From: an uncultured Clostridia bacterium
GTDB lineage: Bacteria > Bacillota > Clostridia > TANB77 > UBA1234
NCBI GenBank assembly: GCA_934132775.1
Contig: CAKPAA010000020.1
Coordinates: 1 to 25,749 of the forward strand
DNA length: 25,749 nt
Direction of reading: 5' to 3'
Every line of letters starts with the position of its first letter. Position 1 is the first letter of the stretch. Shown here one piece after another: positions 1 through 7,818 of this stretch. The notes beneath the pieces were generated by a model that was not told the origin of the DNA, did no database searches, and saw nothing but the letters and a program-made list of their open reading frames with translations. The translations under genes and the position numbers were made by a program.

Positions 1-7
1 CCTCCTA
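1..7 (-). promoter_or_regulatory. Ribosome binding site of a gene beyond the left edge
   Basis: The minus strand reads ATAGGAGG into the window edge, a consensus Shine-Dalgarno sequence 70 nt after the stop of the sensor kinase at 78-1205. A start codon should follow within about 10 nt outside the window. A short inverted repeat (CTATGTT at 5-11, AACATAG at 24-30) forms a hairpin directly in front of it. By position, a response regulator is the expected partner, but that is inference. Confidence 0.55.
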
Positions 8-77
8 TGTTTATATTTATTCTAACATAGAAAGGATCTTATTTTCATTAGTTTACACAGTTTTTTCTACATACTCT

Positions 78-1205
78 TTATATTTCTAGATTTATTAAAA
101 ATTCCGGTTTTGTTATAATCTCTATTTTTCCACCTATTTGTGCTATTTTTCTTCTCATACCTTTTATGCCTTCGTTTTCTACTATTTCTGCTTTTGGCTT
201 TTTACCATTGTTTCTTATTGTCATTTTTGTATGTTCTGTGTCACCTTTAATTTTTATATACACTTCTGTGCTATTGGCGTGCCTTATCGCATTTGTTACT
301 GCTTCTCTTATTATTTCAAAAAAAGCAATGGCTTTTTCTTCATTTTGAGGTAATTTTCCTTCCAATAATATTTTCGTTCCACTTTTATTATGAATTTCTA
401 TCAATTCGTTTAGTCTATCTTTTGAGCTTTTTATCTCTTTTATGTCTATGAACATTTCTTTTATCATGTATTTTATTTCTTCTAAATTATCTTTTGCTAT
501 GTTTGGTCTGTTTAAGTATTGTTGTAATATTGAAAGGTTTTGACCTAATAAATCGTGATATTTGTTTTTTAGTTCTAGCAAATTTTTTTCTTTTTCGTAT
601 TTTTCTATATTTTCTATGCTATCTATAAGTTCTTTATTATTTTGCATTATTTTTTCATTTTGTTTATTTAGCTCACATTGAAGCCCGTATTCTTCTGTCA
701 CATCAAATGCAATTATTTCGTTTTGGTTTATATTAAACAAATAAAAATTTTCATCTACTTTTAGTATATAATCTTCGCCTATTTTCTCAATGTTTTTTTT
801 ATTTATGTTTTTTATGTAATTATCTTTTATATTGATTCTTTCTAATATTTTATTCATTGCACTATTGGTAAGCACTTTTTTATTGTTTCTTAGTACTAGT
901 ATTCCTATATTTGATGAATCTACTATGTTTTTTATTGAAAGATTGTTTAGCTTTTCTTTTTTTATGTAGTTATAATATGCATATATTACAGAAAAAATTT
1001 CATATATTACGCAAATTATTGAAATTGTTATCAAAAGATGTTCATCTATTTCTTTTCTAAAAAATGTTGCAAAAAAGGCAATTGTTAATACTATGTATTC
1101 ACAATTATAATCTATTAACTTTTTGTCAATTATGTTTGTCTTAATTATTATTTTTAAAATTTGTATCACTATCACTAAACATAGTATTAACAAAGCTAAT
1201 GACAT
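78..1205 (-). CDS. Membrane sensor histidine kinase with intact phosphoacceptor and ATP-binding motifs
   Basis: This 375-aa protein has two or three N-terminal hydrophobic segments (about residues 1-22, 36-50, 57-78), a PAS-like stretch (about 95-175), a helical linker, then a DesK/LiaS-type kinase core. The likely phosphorylated histidine is H217 in the motif YHDLLGQ. The HATPase N-box is at about 295-310 (EIIREAVTNAIRHA) and a G-box-like GIKGMRRKI at 346-354. It should autophosphorylate at the inner membrane face and pass phosphate to a response regulator, probably the gene whose ribosome site lies at the left edge. The ATG at 1203-1205 is preceded by AAGGAGGA at good spacing. It lies 145 bp downstream of a 7TM sensor that lacks these catalytic motifs, so the two may work as a pair. 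The ligand is unknown. Confidence 0.8.
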   Translation of the reverse strand: MSLALLILCLVIVIQILKIIIKTNIIDKKLIDYNCEYIVLTIAFFATFFRKEIDEHLLITISIICVIYEIFSVIYAYYNYIKKEKLNNLSIKNIVDSSNIGILVLRNNKKVLTNSAMNKILERINIKDNYIKNINKKNIEKIGEDYILKVDENFYLFNINQNEIIAFDVTEEYGLQCELNKQNEKIMQNNKELIDSIENIEKYEKEKNLLELKNKYHDLLGQNLSILQQYLNRPNIAKDNLEEIKYMIKEMFIDIKEIKSSKDRLNELIEIHNKSGTKILLEGKLPQNEEKAIAFFEIIREAVTNAIRHANSTEVYIKIKGDTEHTKMTIRNNGKKPKAEIVENEGIKGMRRKIAQIGGKIEIITKPEFLINLEI

Positions 1206-1271
1206 TTTTATCCTCCTTCTTTTAGTTTGATTTTGTTCACTAATTATAATATTTTTTACTTTATTTTAGTG

Positions 1272-1331
1272 TACTGCTATCAATTGATTTTTATGGAGCA
1301 CACCTAAGCTTAAGCTACATTGTTGGCAGTA
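1272..1331. repeat. Palindromes in the spacer between the two sensor genes
   Basis: The 145-bp spacer contains no ORF but three symmetric elements. TACTGC at 1272-1277 pairs with GCAGTA at 1326-1331. ATCAATTGAT at 1279-1288 and AGCTTAAGCT at 1307-1316 are 10-bp perfect palindromes. They could fold the intercistronic RNA or bind a regulator. There is no U-tract, so a simple terminator is unlikely. Confidence 0.35.
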
Positions 1332-1350
1332 TATTTTATTTTTTCATAAA

Positions 1351-2841
1351 TTAGTTTTTATTTATGTTTATTATTAAGATTGTCTCATCTTCTAATAGTT
1401 CTTCTTTTGCCTCTAATTCCTGTTTTATTTTCTCTTTTAAGTTTGTTATCTTTTTATCAAACACATATTTTAATTCTATATAGTCTTCTTTTTCTGTTAT
1501 ATTTAATACAAAATATGTTTTTTTTATGTTTGTTATTGTTTCAAATATTGCATTATATATTCTAATTGTTGTTTCACTTTCTAATTCAAATTCACTATTT
1601 TGTACACTTCCGTTTACTTCTAGTGCTTTAGCATCTTCTAATAGTTCTGATAGTATTATTTTTAATCTTTTTGAATTGTATTTTTCTCCGTTGTAATTTG
1701 ATATTATTAAACAACTCATGCGTTTACAATAGTCTATGAGTAATTTTATATAATACATCTTTTCTTTATCAAATGTTTGCATTTCACCTAGTATTTGATT
1801 TATTTGTTTTTTCTTTTCAAATATTGCATTATCTAATGTTTCTACTACTTCATTTTTTATTTTTAATTCGTATGTTTTTTGTTTTAATTTTTTTTGAGCT
1901 TTTAAAACTTGCTCTTGTTTTAATAGCTCTTTGTTAGTTTTTTGCAATGTTTCTTTGAGTTTTTTTATTTTTGCCAAATCTTTTTCTTCTACAGCATATC
2001 CTCCATATATTTTTTTTACACTTTGAATTCTATTTTCGTTTTTGTATTCTTCTTTGCATTTTTTGCATTTTATATCATCTATTATACTTTTTTCTGTTTC
2101 TATATAGTAATTTGTTTTTATTATTTTTTCACCATCGTTTGATATAATTTCAAGTGGCAAACTTGAGTCTTTAAAATATTTTTTGTATCTATAATTATTA
2201 GGAATCAAATCGAAATCAAAAAACAACTCCAATGCTACGCAAAATAAAACTCCCATTATTAAAGGCATATTACTTCCACTATTTGCAAATACACCCATGT
2301 TGTAAAGTATTGTATATAAAACTCCTCCAAGTATAATTGTAGAAATAATTAATAAATTTCTTGTTCTTTTTTCTTTGTTATATTTTAATAGATTTTTTAG
2401 TGCTACTACAAGTAATAAAATTATCCACGCATATATGGCATAATATCCCATATTATATGTATAATTTTTATTTTCCTGAACTGGTATTTTAAATACTAAA
2501 TTATGGAGGTTGTTAGTTAATACTAATAAAAAAAGTAGTGTTGATATTGTTGGTATTATTATAAGATTTTTCTTACTCTTTAAGTTCATTATCTGTCTAC
2601 TACATTCGTAATATAATGTAGGAATAAATATTAGCGGCAAATAATATAAATACCATAAAATATCGCTCACTAACCCATTACTATCACATCTGATAATTTT
2701 TATAGTCATCCAAAATATTAGCAATATGCCAATACTTAATATGTATTTTTTAACTGTTTTATCAAATACTCTTATGTATAAAAATGTTATCCAAATGGTA
2801 AAAACAGCTAGTGCGATTGTTGTTTCTTGTGCCTGATCCAT
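1351..2841 (-). CDS. 7TM histidine-kinase-like sensor with a degenerate kinase domain
   Basis: The 496-aa protein starts with about seven hydrophobic helices (residues 8-210), including LWYLYYLPLIFIP, typical of the N-terminal 7TM module of histidine kinases. A PAS-like segment follows (about 225-290) with two CxxC-spaced cysteines (KCKKC, 259-262), then a lysine/glutamine-rich coiled coil (288-350). The C-terminus (about 420-496) resembles the shape of a HATPase domain (IYNAIFETITNIKK at the N-box position), but the acidic and asparagine residues are not conserved. I see no H-box and no glycine-rich ATP lid. It is therefore probably a signal receptor that cannot phosphorylate by itself and could act through the kinase encoded next (78-1205). 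The ATG follows GGGGGAATAGATA. Confidence 0.72.
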   Translation of the reverse strand: MDQAQETTIALAVFTIWITFLYIRVFDKTVKKYILSIGILLIFWMTIKIIRCDSNGLVSDILWYLYYLPLIFIPTLYYECSRQIMNLKSKKNLIIIPTISTLLFLLVLTNNLHNLVFKIPVQENKNYTYNMGYYAIYAWIILLLVVALKNLLKYNKEKRTRNLLIISTIILGGVLYTILYNMGVFANSGSNMPLIMGVLFCVALELFFDFDLIPNNYRYKKYFKDSSLPLEIISNDGEKIIKTNYYIETEKSIIDDIKCKKCKEEYKNENRIQSVKKIYGGYAVEEKDLAKIKKLKETLQKTNKELLKQEQVLKAQKKLKQKTYELKIKNEVVETLDNAIFEKKKQINQILGEMQTFDKEKMYYIKLLIDYCKRMSCLIISNYNGEKYNSKRLKIILSELLEDAKALEVNGSVQNSEFELESETTIRIYNAIFETITNIKKTYFVLNITEKEDYIELKYVFDKKITNLKEKIKQELEAKEELLEDETILIININKN

Positions 2842-2988
2842 TATCTATTCCCCCTTTCTAATGGTAATGAATTTTATATGATTATTAGTACCCATATTCC
2901 TTTTTGAAACTAATACTTCTAATGTTTCTCTCCTATTTTTTCTGGCTTTATTTTAGTAATTCCCTTTTATTTAATTCTTCGAAAATTT

Positions 2989-2997
2989 ATTATATCA
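2989..2997 (-). promoter_or_regulatory. Extended -10 promoter for the sensor operon
   Basis: The minus strand reads TGATATAAT, a TGn-extended -10 box, at the very end of the acyltransferase gene and about 150 nt upstream of the 7TM sensor. No good -35 is visible at 17 bp. The same string, TTGTGATATAATA, occurs ahead of the DUF362 gene at 22201-22209. The implied leader is about 140 nt. Confidence 0.45.
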
Positions 2998-3624
2998 CAA
3001 ATTAAATGTATTAAATTTATTGCAATTTTGCTTCCAACTCCACGAAAGACCTAACCTAATCCATTCAACTATTTGTGATGTGTATGCTGAACATACAAAA
3101 ACAACTGGTACAATCACAAAATAATACTTAAATTGTTCTATCATTGTCGGTGAATTTTTCATAAGGTCACAATGATAAAAAATGTTATCAAAAATATAAG
3201 AAAGCAAATACATACCAAGTGAAAGTTCCGAAACTTTAGTTATTAATGAAACTGTATTTTTTGATAGTTTTGTTAAATCAAGATTCAATAAAATACCAAA
3301 TATTAATATTGTAATAATAAAAGTTTCTCCTCCAACGTGTCCAACAAATGATGAAAAATCAAAATGTGACTTATAAAAATAAAGATAATTAAATGTGCCA
3401 AAAACAAATGTAAGCACTATAAGTAATGGTATTGCAAACTTGTTTTTTAATTTAGGTTTATATTCACTCAAATATGATCCAACAAAGTAATATGTAATTG
3501 GATATATTTCTTTCCAAAACGAAGGAATTATCTTAAAATAAAGATTCAAAGTAATTGGAATAATAGTTAAAAAAATAAATGCTCCTACTAATATTCCGTT
3601 TTTCTTTTTTGCTTTTGCAACCAC
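2995..3624 (-). pseudogene. Acyltransferase family 3, C-terminal part after a frameshift
   Basis: This frame encodes the C-terminal membrane half of an acyltransferase-3 (WecH/OafA-like) protein: about 200 residues with five or six hydrophobic helices beginning at ILVGAFIFLTIIPI. It has no ribosome site of its own. The GTG at its 5' end lies inside the coding sequence of the N-terminal half (3533-4144). Joining the two at the A-rich tract 3598-3611 gives a protein of about 384 aa, normal for the family. One base must be skipped going from the upstream frame, so the cause looks like a single-base insertion in an A run, or a sequence error there. Confidence 0.75.
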
Positions 3625-4144
3625 TATATGCTTTATTTAAAAACGGAATTATTATATACAATCCCAAATACATTTCTATATACCACGCATAACCACATCC
3701 AGAAAAATTTAAAACAGATAACACTATCTCGGTAAAAGAAAAGCTCTCACCTTTATATAATATCCTAAATAAAACACATAACAAGCTACATATAACATAC
3801 GTTACAACAACTCTGCTAACTTTTTTATAATACTCTTTAGTTGGTTCTTTTTTATTCATCAGATATCCAGTTAACATTATAAAAAGTGGTACACAGGACA
3901 TAAGTATTACTCTAAACAATACCAATAAATACATCTTTTCACCATATACTACAGTTGAATAAAAAGAAGTATTAAGTAAAAAATGTACAGAAATAACAAA
4001 AAATATTGCAACACATCTTATTAAATCCAAATTCAAATTACGTTTTTGTAATAATTTACACCTTTCTCCTTTCGTCAATTGCGTAGCTACACTTTTTGAA
4101 TTGCTTGAAATATCCTTTAAAATAGGTTTCATTGTTTTTGCCAT
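3533..4144 (-). pseudogene. Acyltransferase family 3, N-terminal part before the frameshift
   Basis: The first 183 or so residues match the acyltransferase-3 pattern: a cytoplasmic N-terminus, then LDLIRCVAIFFVISVHFLLN with the family histidine, then CVPLFIMLTGYLM, then WYIEMYLGLYIIIPFLN. Such proteins O- or N-acetylate cell-envelope sugars at the membrane. After KKEKR the frame runs into 20 unrelated residues and stops, while the family sequence continues in the frame at 2995-3624. The ATG at 4142-4144 is preceded by AAGGAGGAAATACTAAA. If the frameshift is real, the truncated product is unlikely to be active. Confidence 0.78.
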
Positions 4145-4313
4145 TTTAGTATTTCCTCCTTAAAAAATAGAAAATTTTCATTTTTGCTCTTTCTCATTTC
4201 AAGAGTTAACTTATCATATTTTACGTTATTTTTCAATAAATCTATATTAACTGAGCCACATATTAATTCTCAAGTACACAATAAAGCTGGAGATCTTCGT
4301 TTTTCAGTCTTTC

Positions 4314-4327
4314 AACTCTCGAGAGTT
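4314..4327. repeat. 14-bp perfect palindrome in a gene-free stretch
   Basis: The interval 4145-4564 holds no gene. It contains the palindrome AACTCTCGAGAGTT about 170 bp upstream of the acyltransferase start, and the terminator at 4431-4476. A weak -10-like TATGAT lies on the minus strand near 4215. The palindrome has no following U-tract in either direction, so an operator is more likely than a terminator. I do not recognise it as a LexA, CIRCE or CtsR site. Confidence 0.35.
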
Positions 4328-4430
4328 TCCAACTAAAATAGAGAAAATTTCTTACATAAATTAAAGTTTTTATACAATGTGAAGGAAAATTAATATATGG
4401 AAGGTTGTAAATTTGTTACTTTCCAGTTAT

Positions 4431-4476
4431 ATAAAAAATACACCCCAGACATCATTTTATCTGATATTTGGAGTAT
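4431..4476 (-). terminator. Intrinsic terminator after the sulfur-transfer pair
   Basis: On the minus strand, arms at 4462-4476 and 4440-4454 form an imperfect 15-bp stem (three mismatches, one wobble) with a 7-nt loop. It is followed at once by TATTTTTTATA. It lies about 90 nt after the stop of the TtcA-like gene. Confidence 0.7.
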
Positions 4477-4564
4477 ATTCCATTCAAGTTAATTTTTCAG
4501 TCATTTATTAATTTATATTTTAAATTTGTGAATTAATTCACTTGATTTTACCATCTTCAATTAT

Positions 4565-5464
4565 CTATTTTTGACTATCTGGCAATCCATTTGGAAAAGT
4601 ATAATCTTGCTCAAACTTCTTATATTCCACTTCTTTCGTATCATAATCATCCATAAAACTATGCTTTTCACCATCTTTTACATACGAAATTATTGTATTC
4701 AAATTGACATTCTTCGTACTATTATAGATATTCATGTCAACCTTATCGTAAATGGCTCTTAATTGCTTTATAAGCTTTTTCATTTCCTCTCTTTTTGAGC
4801 CGCCACCACCATTATCACACATAGTACAATGTTCTGTAAATCTGCAAGCACATTGAATAAAATGTAAATCGTTTCTTTCTTTCCATCTTAAAATATCTTC
4901 TTCTTTTACGTAATACATAGGTCTTATTAGTTGCATACCCTCGTGAAATGTACTGTGCAACTTTGGCATCATAGTTTGCATTTGAGCCCCATATAACATT
5001 CCCATTAGTATAGTTTCTATAACATCGTCAAAATGATGACCTAAGGCTATTTTATTGCATCCTAGTTCTTGTGCTTTTCTATACAAATATCCTCTTCTCA
5101 TTCTTGCACAAACATAGCAAGGATGGTCGTCTATCTTTTCAACGACCTCAAATATATTGCTTTCAAATATTGTTATTGGTATGTTTAAAAGCTTTGCGTT
5201 ATTTATTACTTTTTGTCTGTTTATTGGATTATACCCTGGGTCCATTACTAAAAACACCAATTCAAAGTGCATTTTTCTGTGTCTCTGCAATTCTTGCATA
5301 CACTTGGCAAGTAGCATTGAATCTTTTCCACCAGATATACAAACTGCAATTTTGTCTCCCTCTTGTATCATCTCAAATTCTTTTATACCTTTTATAAATT
5401 GATTCCATATTTTTTTACGATATGTTGTTACTATACTTTTTTCTATCTCTTCATATCTTTCCAT
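4565..5464 (-). CDS. TtcA-family PP-loop ATPase, probable tRNA thiolation enzyme
   Basis: The 299-aa protein has the adenylating PP-loop SGGKDS (44-49), a CxxC pair (C116, C119 in CYVC) and the motif GHHFDD (142-147), in the order seen in TtcA. More cysteines follow (C205, C207, C213, C216). In TtcA, three cysteines hold an iron-sulfur cluster and the enzyme 2-thiolates cytidine 32 of tRNA. Whether this Clostridia homologue modifies the same base cannot be told from sequence. The ATG overlaps the stop of the cysteine desulfurase gene by one base (TAATG) and has AAAGAGG upstream, so the two are translationally coupled. The desulfurase is the likely sulfur donor. The C-terminal 60 residues after the PP-loop core are not recognisable. 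Confidence 0.85.
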   Translation of the reverse strand: MERYEEIEKSIVTTYRKKIWNQFIKGIKEFEMIQEGDKIAVCISGGKDSMLLAKCMQELQRHRKMHFELVFLVMDPGYNPINRQKVINNAKLLNIPITIFESNIFEVVEKIDDHPCYVCARMRRGYLYRKAQELGCNKIALGHHFDDVIETILMGMLYGAQMQTMMPKLHSTFHEGMQLIRPMYYVKEEDILRWKERNDLHFIQCACRFTEHCTMCDNGGGGSKREEMKKLIKQLRAIYDKVDMNIYNSTKNVNLNTIISYVKDGEKHSFMDDYDTKEVEYKKFEQDYTFPNGLPDSQK

Positions 5465-6618
5465 TACTTTACCTCTTTAAAAAATCTATAACTTTCATCA
5501 AATATTTTTTGAAAATCCTCTAATTCTTCCGCTGTGACTAAGTGGCTTAAACTTATTCTAAAAGACGCTAGTGCTCGTTTTCTATTATGTGTCATTGACA
5601 TTACTATTCTTGAAGGTGTTATTGTAACTGTGCAAGCAGATTTTATTGAAACACAAACTCCATATTCTTCTAATTTTTTCTTAAACTCAACTGCTTTCAC
5701 TCCGTCAACACTAACATTTAAAATGTATGGATTTTCTTCTAACACTGTGTTTATTTCAACATCTTTATATTTCAAAAAAGTTTCTCTCAACTTTCTATTC
5801 AATTCTTTAACGTAATTTTGTCTGTCGTTAAAATTATTAAAAGTAAGTTCCAAAGCTTTTTCAAGTGCACATATTTGTCCCACAACTGGTGTGCCACTTC
5901 TATATATTGTTGTGCTTGCACCACCATTTATAATTGGCTCTAAAACGATATCCTTTTGCTTTAATAAACATCCAAAACCATTTAGTCCATTAAATTTGTG
6001 AGGTGCAAATGAAACTAAATCCACTCCGTTAAAATCTGTTTTTATCTTTCCAATAGCTTGTGTTGCATCAACGTGCAAAAAGCAATTTGAGTAATCTTTT
6101 AATATATTTACTATTTCTTGTATTGGTTGAACTGTGCCAACTTCACTATCCACATAACAAATCGAAACTAATATCGTATCACTTCTAAGTAAACTTTTTA
6201 AATGTTCTAAATCCACTTTTCCATCACTTTTAATATTTACAATATCTATTTCGTATCCATTTTCTTTTAAATATGTAAGTGGACTGCTTACTGACGAATG
6301 TTCCAAAAATGTAGAAATAATATGCTTTCCGTTTTCCTTGTAACTCTTTGCAATACCTTTTATCGCAAGGTTATTTGATTCACTTGAACCAGATGTATAT
6401 ATTATTTCAGTTTCATCTGATATATTAGTATTTTTCTTTAATATTTCCAATATATTTTTTGTTGATTCTTCTATTTTCTTATTTACTTCAACTCCCAGAC
6501 TATGCGTTGAATTTGGATTTGCAAAATACTTCAATGTAGTTTCATCAAATGTTTTTAACACTTCTTTATCAACAGGTGTATTTGCTGCATAGTCTAAATA
6601 AATATAACTGTTAGGCAT
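5464..6618 (-). CDS. Cysteine desulfurase, NifS/IscS type
   Basis: A PLP-dependent aminotransferase-fold enzyme of 384 aa that takes sulfur from cysteine as an enzyme-bound persulfide. Visible features are LDYAANTP at the N-terminus, EHSSV with H107 expected to stack on PLP, HVDATQAIGK (182-191), the PLP lysine K208 in SFAPHKFNG, and catalytic C329 in KSACT. I place the start at the ATG at 6618 (MPNSYIYLDYAANTP), because GAAAGAG sits 8 nt upstream. The GTG at 6627 in the same frame has its Shine-Dalgarno almost on top of it. It is coupled to the TtcA-like gene by a TAATG overlap, which suggests sulfur delivery for tRNA modification rather than general iron-sulfur assembly; no scaffold gene is nearby. 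It starts after the acpP terminator and so needs its own promoter in 6619-6689, which I could not define. Confidence 0.9.
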   Translation of the reverse strand: MPNSYIYLDYAANTPVDKEVLKTFDETTLKYFANPNSTHSLGVEVNKKIEESTKNILEILKKNTNISDETEIIYTSGSSESNNLAIKGIAKSYKENGKHIISTFLEHSSVSSPLTYLKENGYEIDIVNIKSDGKVDLEHLKSLLRSDTILVSICYVDSEVGTVQPIQEIVNILKDYSNCFLHVDATQAIGKIKTDFNGVDLVSFAPHKFNGLNGFGCLLKQKDIVLEPIINGGASTTIYRSGTPVVGQICALEKALELTFNNFNDRQNYVKELNRKLRETFLKYKDVEINTVLEENPYILNVSVDGVKAVEFKKKLEEYGVCVSIKSACTVTITPSRIVMSMTHNRKRALASFRISLSHLVTAEELEDFQKIFDESYRFFKEVK

Positions 6619-6689
6619 TATTATCACTCTTTCTGTATTTTATATATCCCTTTCTCTTTATGTAGTATTACATATCTTATCTTTTGCAT

Positions 6690-6717
6690 AAAAAATATAC
6701 ACCCTATAAGGGTGTAT
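6690..6717 (-). terminator. Intrinsic terminator closing the fatty-acid operon
   Basis: On the minus strand, ATACACCC (6710-6717) and GGGTGTAT (6697-6704) form a perfect 8-bp stem with a 5-nt loop, followed by ATTTTTT. It lies about 35 nt after the acpP stop. Confidence 0.9.
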
Positions 6718-6750
6718 TGTCAATGATAAGCACTTTTACAACTGCTATAT

Positions 6751-6993
6751 CTACGCACATTTTTCTTGTATATAGTCTACTACATCTCCTACTGTTACTA
6801 TCTTTTCGGCTGCGCTGTCTGGTATTTCTATTTCAAAAGTTTCTTCGATGTTCATAACCAATTCAACTATATCTAGTGAGTCTGCTGATAGGTCATCTAC
6901 GAATGTTGCTTCCATTGTGACATCCTCAGCATTTACTCCTAATTGATCTACTATTATTCCTTTTAACTTTTCTAATATTTCTTCTTTTTTCAT
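6751..6993 (-). CDS. acpP: Acyl carrier protein
   Basis: An 80-aa acidic helical protein with the phosphopantetheine attachment motif DSLD; the modified serine is S39 in LSADSLDIVELVM. It carries acyl chains as thioesters between the FabD, FabF, FabG, FabZ and FabI steps in the cytosol. The ATG follows AAGGAGGATTTTTAAA, the strongest ribosome site in the operon, in keeping with the high demand for this protein. It is the last gene of the fatty-acid operon, 34 bp after fabI and just before a strong terminator. In many Clostridia acpP instead sits near the front of the cluster beside fabH. Confidence 0.96.
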   Translation of the reverse strand: MKKEEILEKLKGIIVDQLGVNAEDVTMEATFVDDLSADSLDIVELVMNIEETFEIEIPDSAAEKIVTVGDVVDYIQEKCA

Positions 6994-7027
6994 TTTAAAA
7001 ATCCTCCTTAATTTATATTATTCATTT

Positions 7028-7801
7028 TTATACGCCCATTATGTTATAACCATTATCTGCGTATATTATTTGTCCCGTTATTGCCTCGGCCATTTGGCTT
7101 AGCATAAAGGTTGCTACGTCACCAACTTGTTTTGCAGTGACGTTTTGATGTAATGGTGCTTTTTCTTCTACAACTGTCAACATACTTGAAAAATCTTTTA
7201 TTCCTTTTGCTGACAAGGTTTTTATTGGTCCAGCAGATATTGCGTTTACTCTTATTTTTTCTTTTCCTAAATCGCTTGCTAAATATCTCACACTTGCTTC
7301 TAATGCTGCTTTTGCTACTCCCATAACATTATACCCTGATACGACTTTTGTTGAACCGTAATAAGTTAGTGTTACTAAGCTAGCATTTTCATTTAGCATA
7401 TCTATCTCTTTTGCAATTCTTGCACATAACACGAATGAATAGCTACTTACCTCAACAGCGTGGCTATATCCAGTCTTACTAGTGTATATAAAATCATTGT
7501 GCAAATCTTCTACATTTGCATGTGCTATTGCGTGGACTAGTCCATCTATTTTTCCATTTTCGCTTTTTATTTTTTCAAAAACATTTTTTACTAATTCGTC
7601 ATTTGAAGCATCATCTAAAACATATGATTTGCTTCCAACAAATTCCGATGTTAACTCTTCTATCTTTTCTTTGTTCTCTTCTCCCATATATGTAAATATT
7701 AGTTTTGCTCCGTTTTCGTATGCACTTTTTGCAATTCCATATGCTATGCTCCACTTATTTCTTATACCCATTATTAGTATTCTTTTATTTTCTAATAACA
7801 T
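7028..7801 (-). CDS. fabI: Enoyl-ACP reductase, FabI type (NADH-dependent)
   Basis: The 257-aa short-chain-dehydrogenase-fold protein performs the last reduction of each elongation cycle. The cofactor-binding region reads GIRNKWSIAYGIA (12-24), the FabI variant of the Rossmann motif. The catalytic set is Y147, Y157 and K164 in TYYGSTKVVSGYNVMGVAK, which lines up with Tyr146/Tyr156/Lys163 of the E. coli enzyme. SAGPIKTLSAKGI and the ending ITGQIIYADNGYNIMG are also diagnostic, and separate it from FabL and from the FabG in this operon. The start is an ATG after AGAGGTGA, 17 bp downstream of accA. Many Clostridia use the flavoprotein FabK here instead. Confidence 0.93.
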   Translation of the reverse strand: MLLENKRILIMGIRNKWSIAYGIAKSAYENGAKLIFTYMGEENKEKIEELTSEFVGSKSYVLDDASNDELVKNVFEKIKSENGKIDGLVHAIAHANVEDLHNDFIYTSKTGYSHAVEVSSYSFVLCARIAKEIDMLNENASLVTLTYYGSTKVVSGYNVMGVAKAALEASVRYLASDLGKEKIRVNAISAGPIKTLSAKGIKDFSSMLTVVEEKAPLHQNVTAKQVGDVATFMLSQMAEAITGQIIYADNGYNIMGV

Positions 7802-7818
7802 TGTTATTTCACCTCTTT

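Noticed and set aside
2845..2895. 16-codon ORF (MGTNNHIKFITIRKGE) just before the 7TM sensor, a possible signal peptide gene
   Set aside because: Its ribosome site (AAGGA) is only 2-3 nt from the ATG and the frame carries no signal-peptide or double-glycine feature; too little to call.
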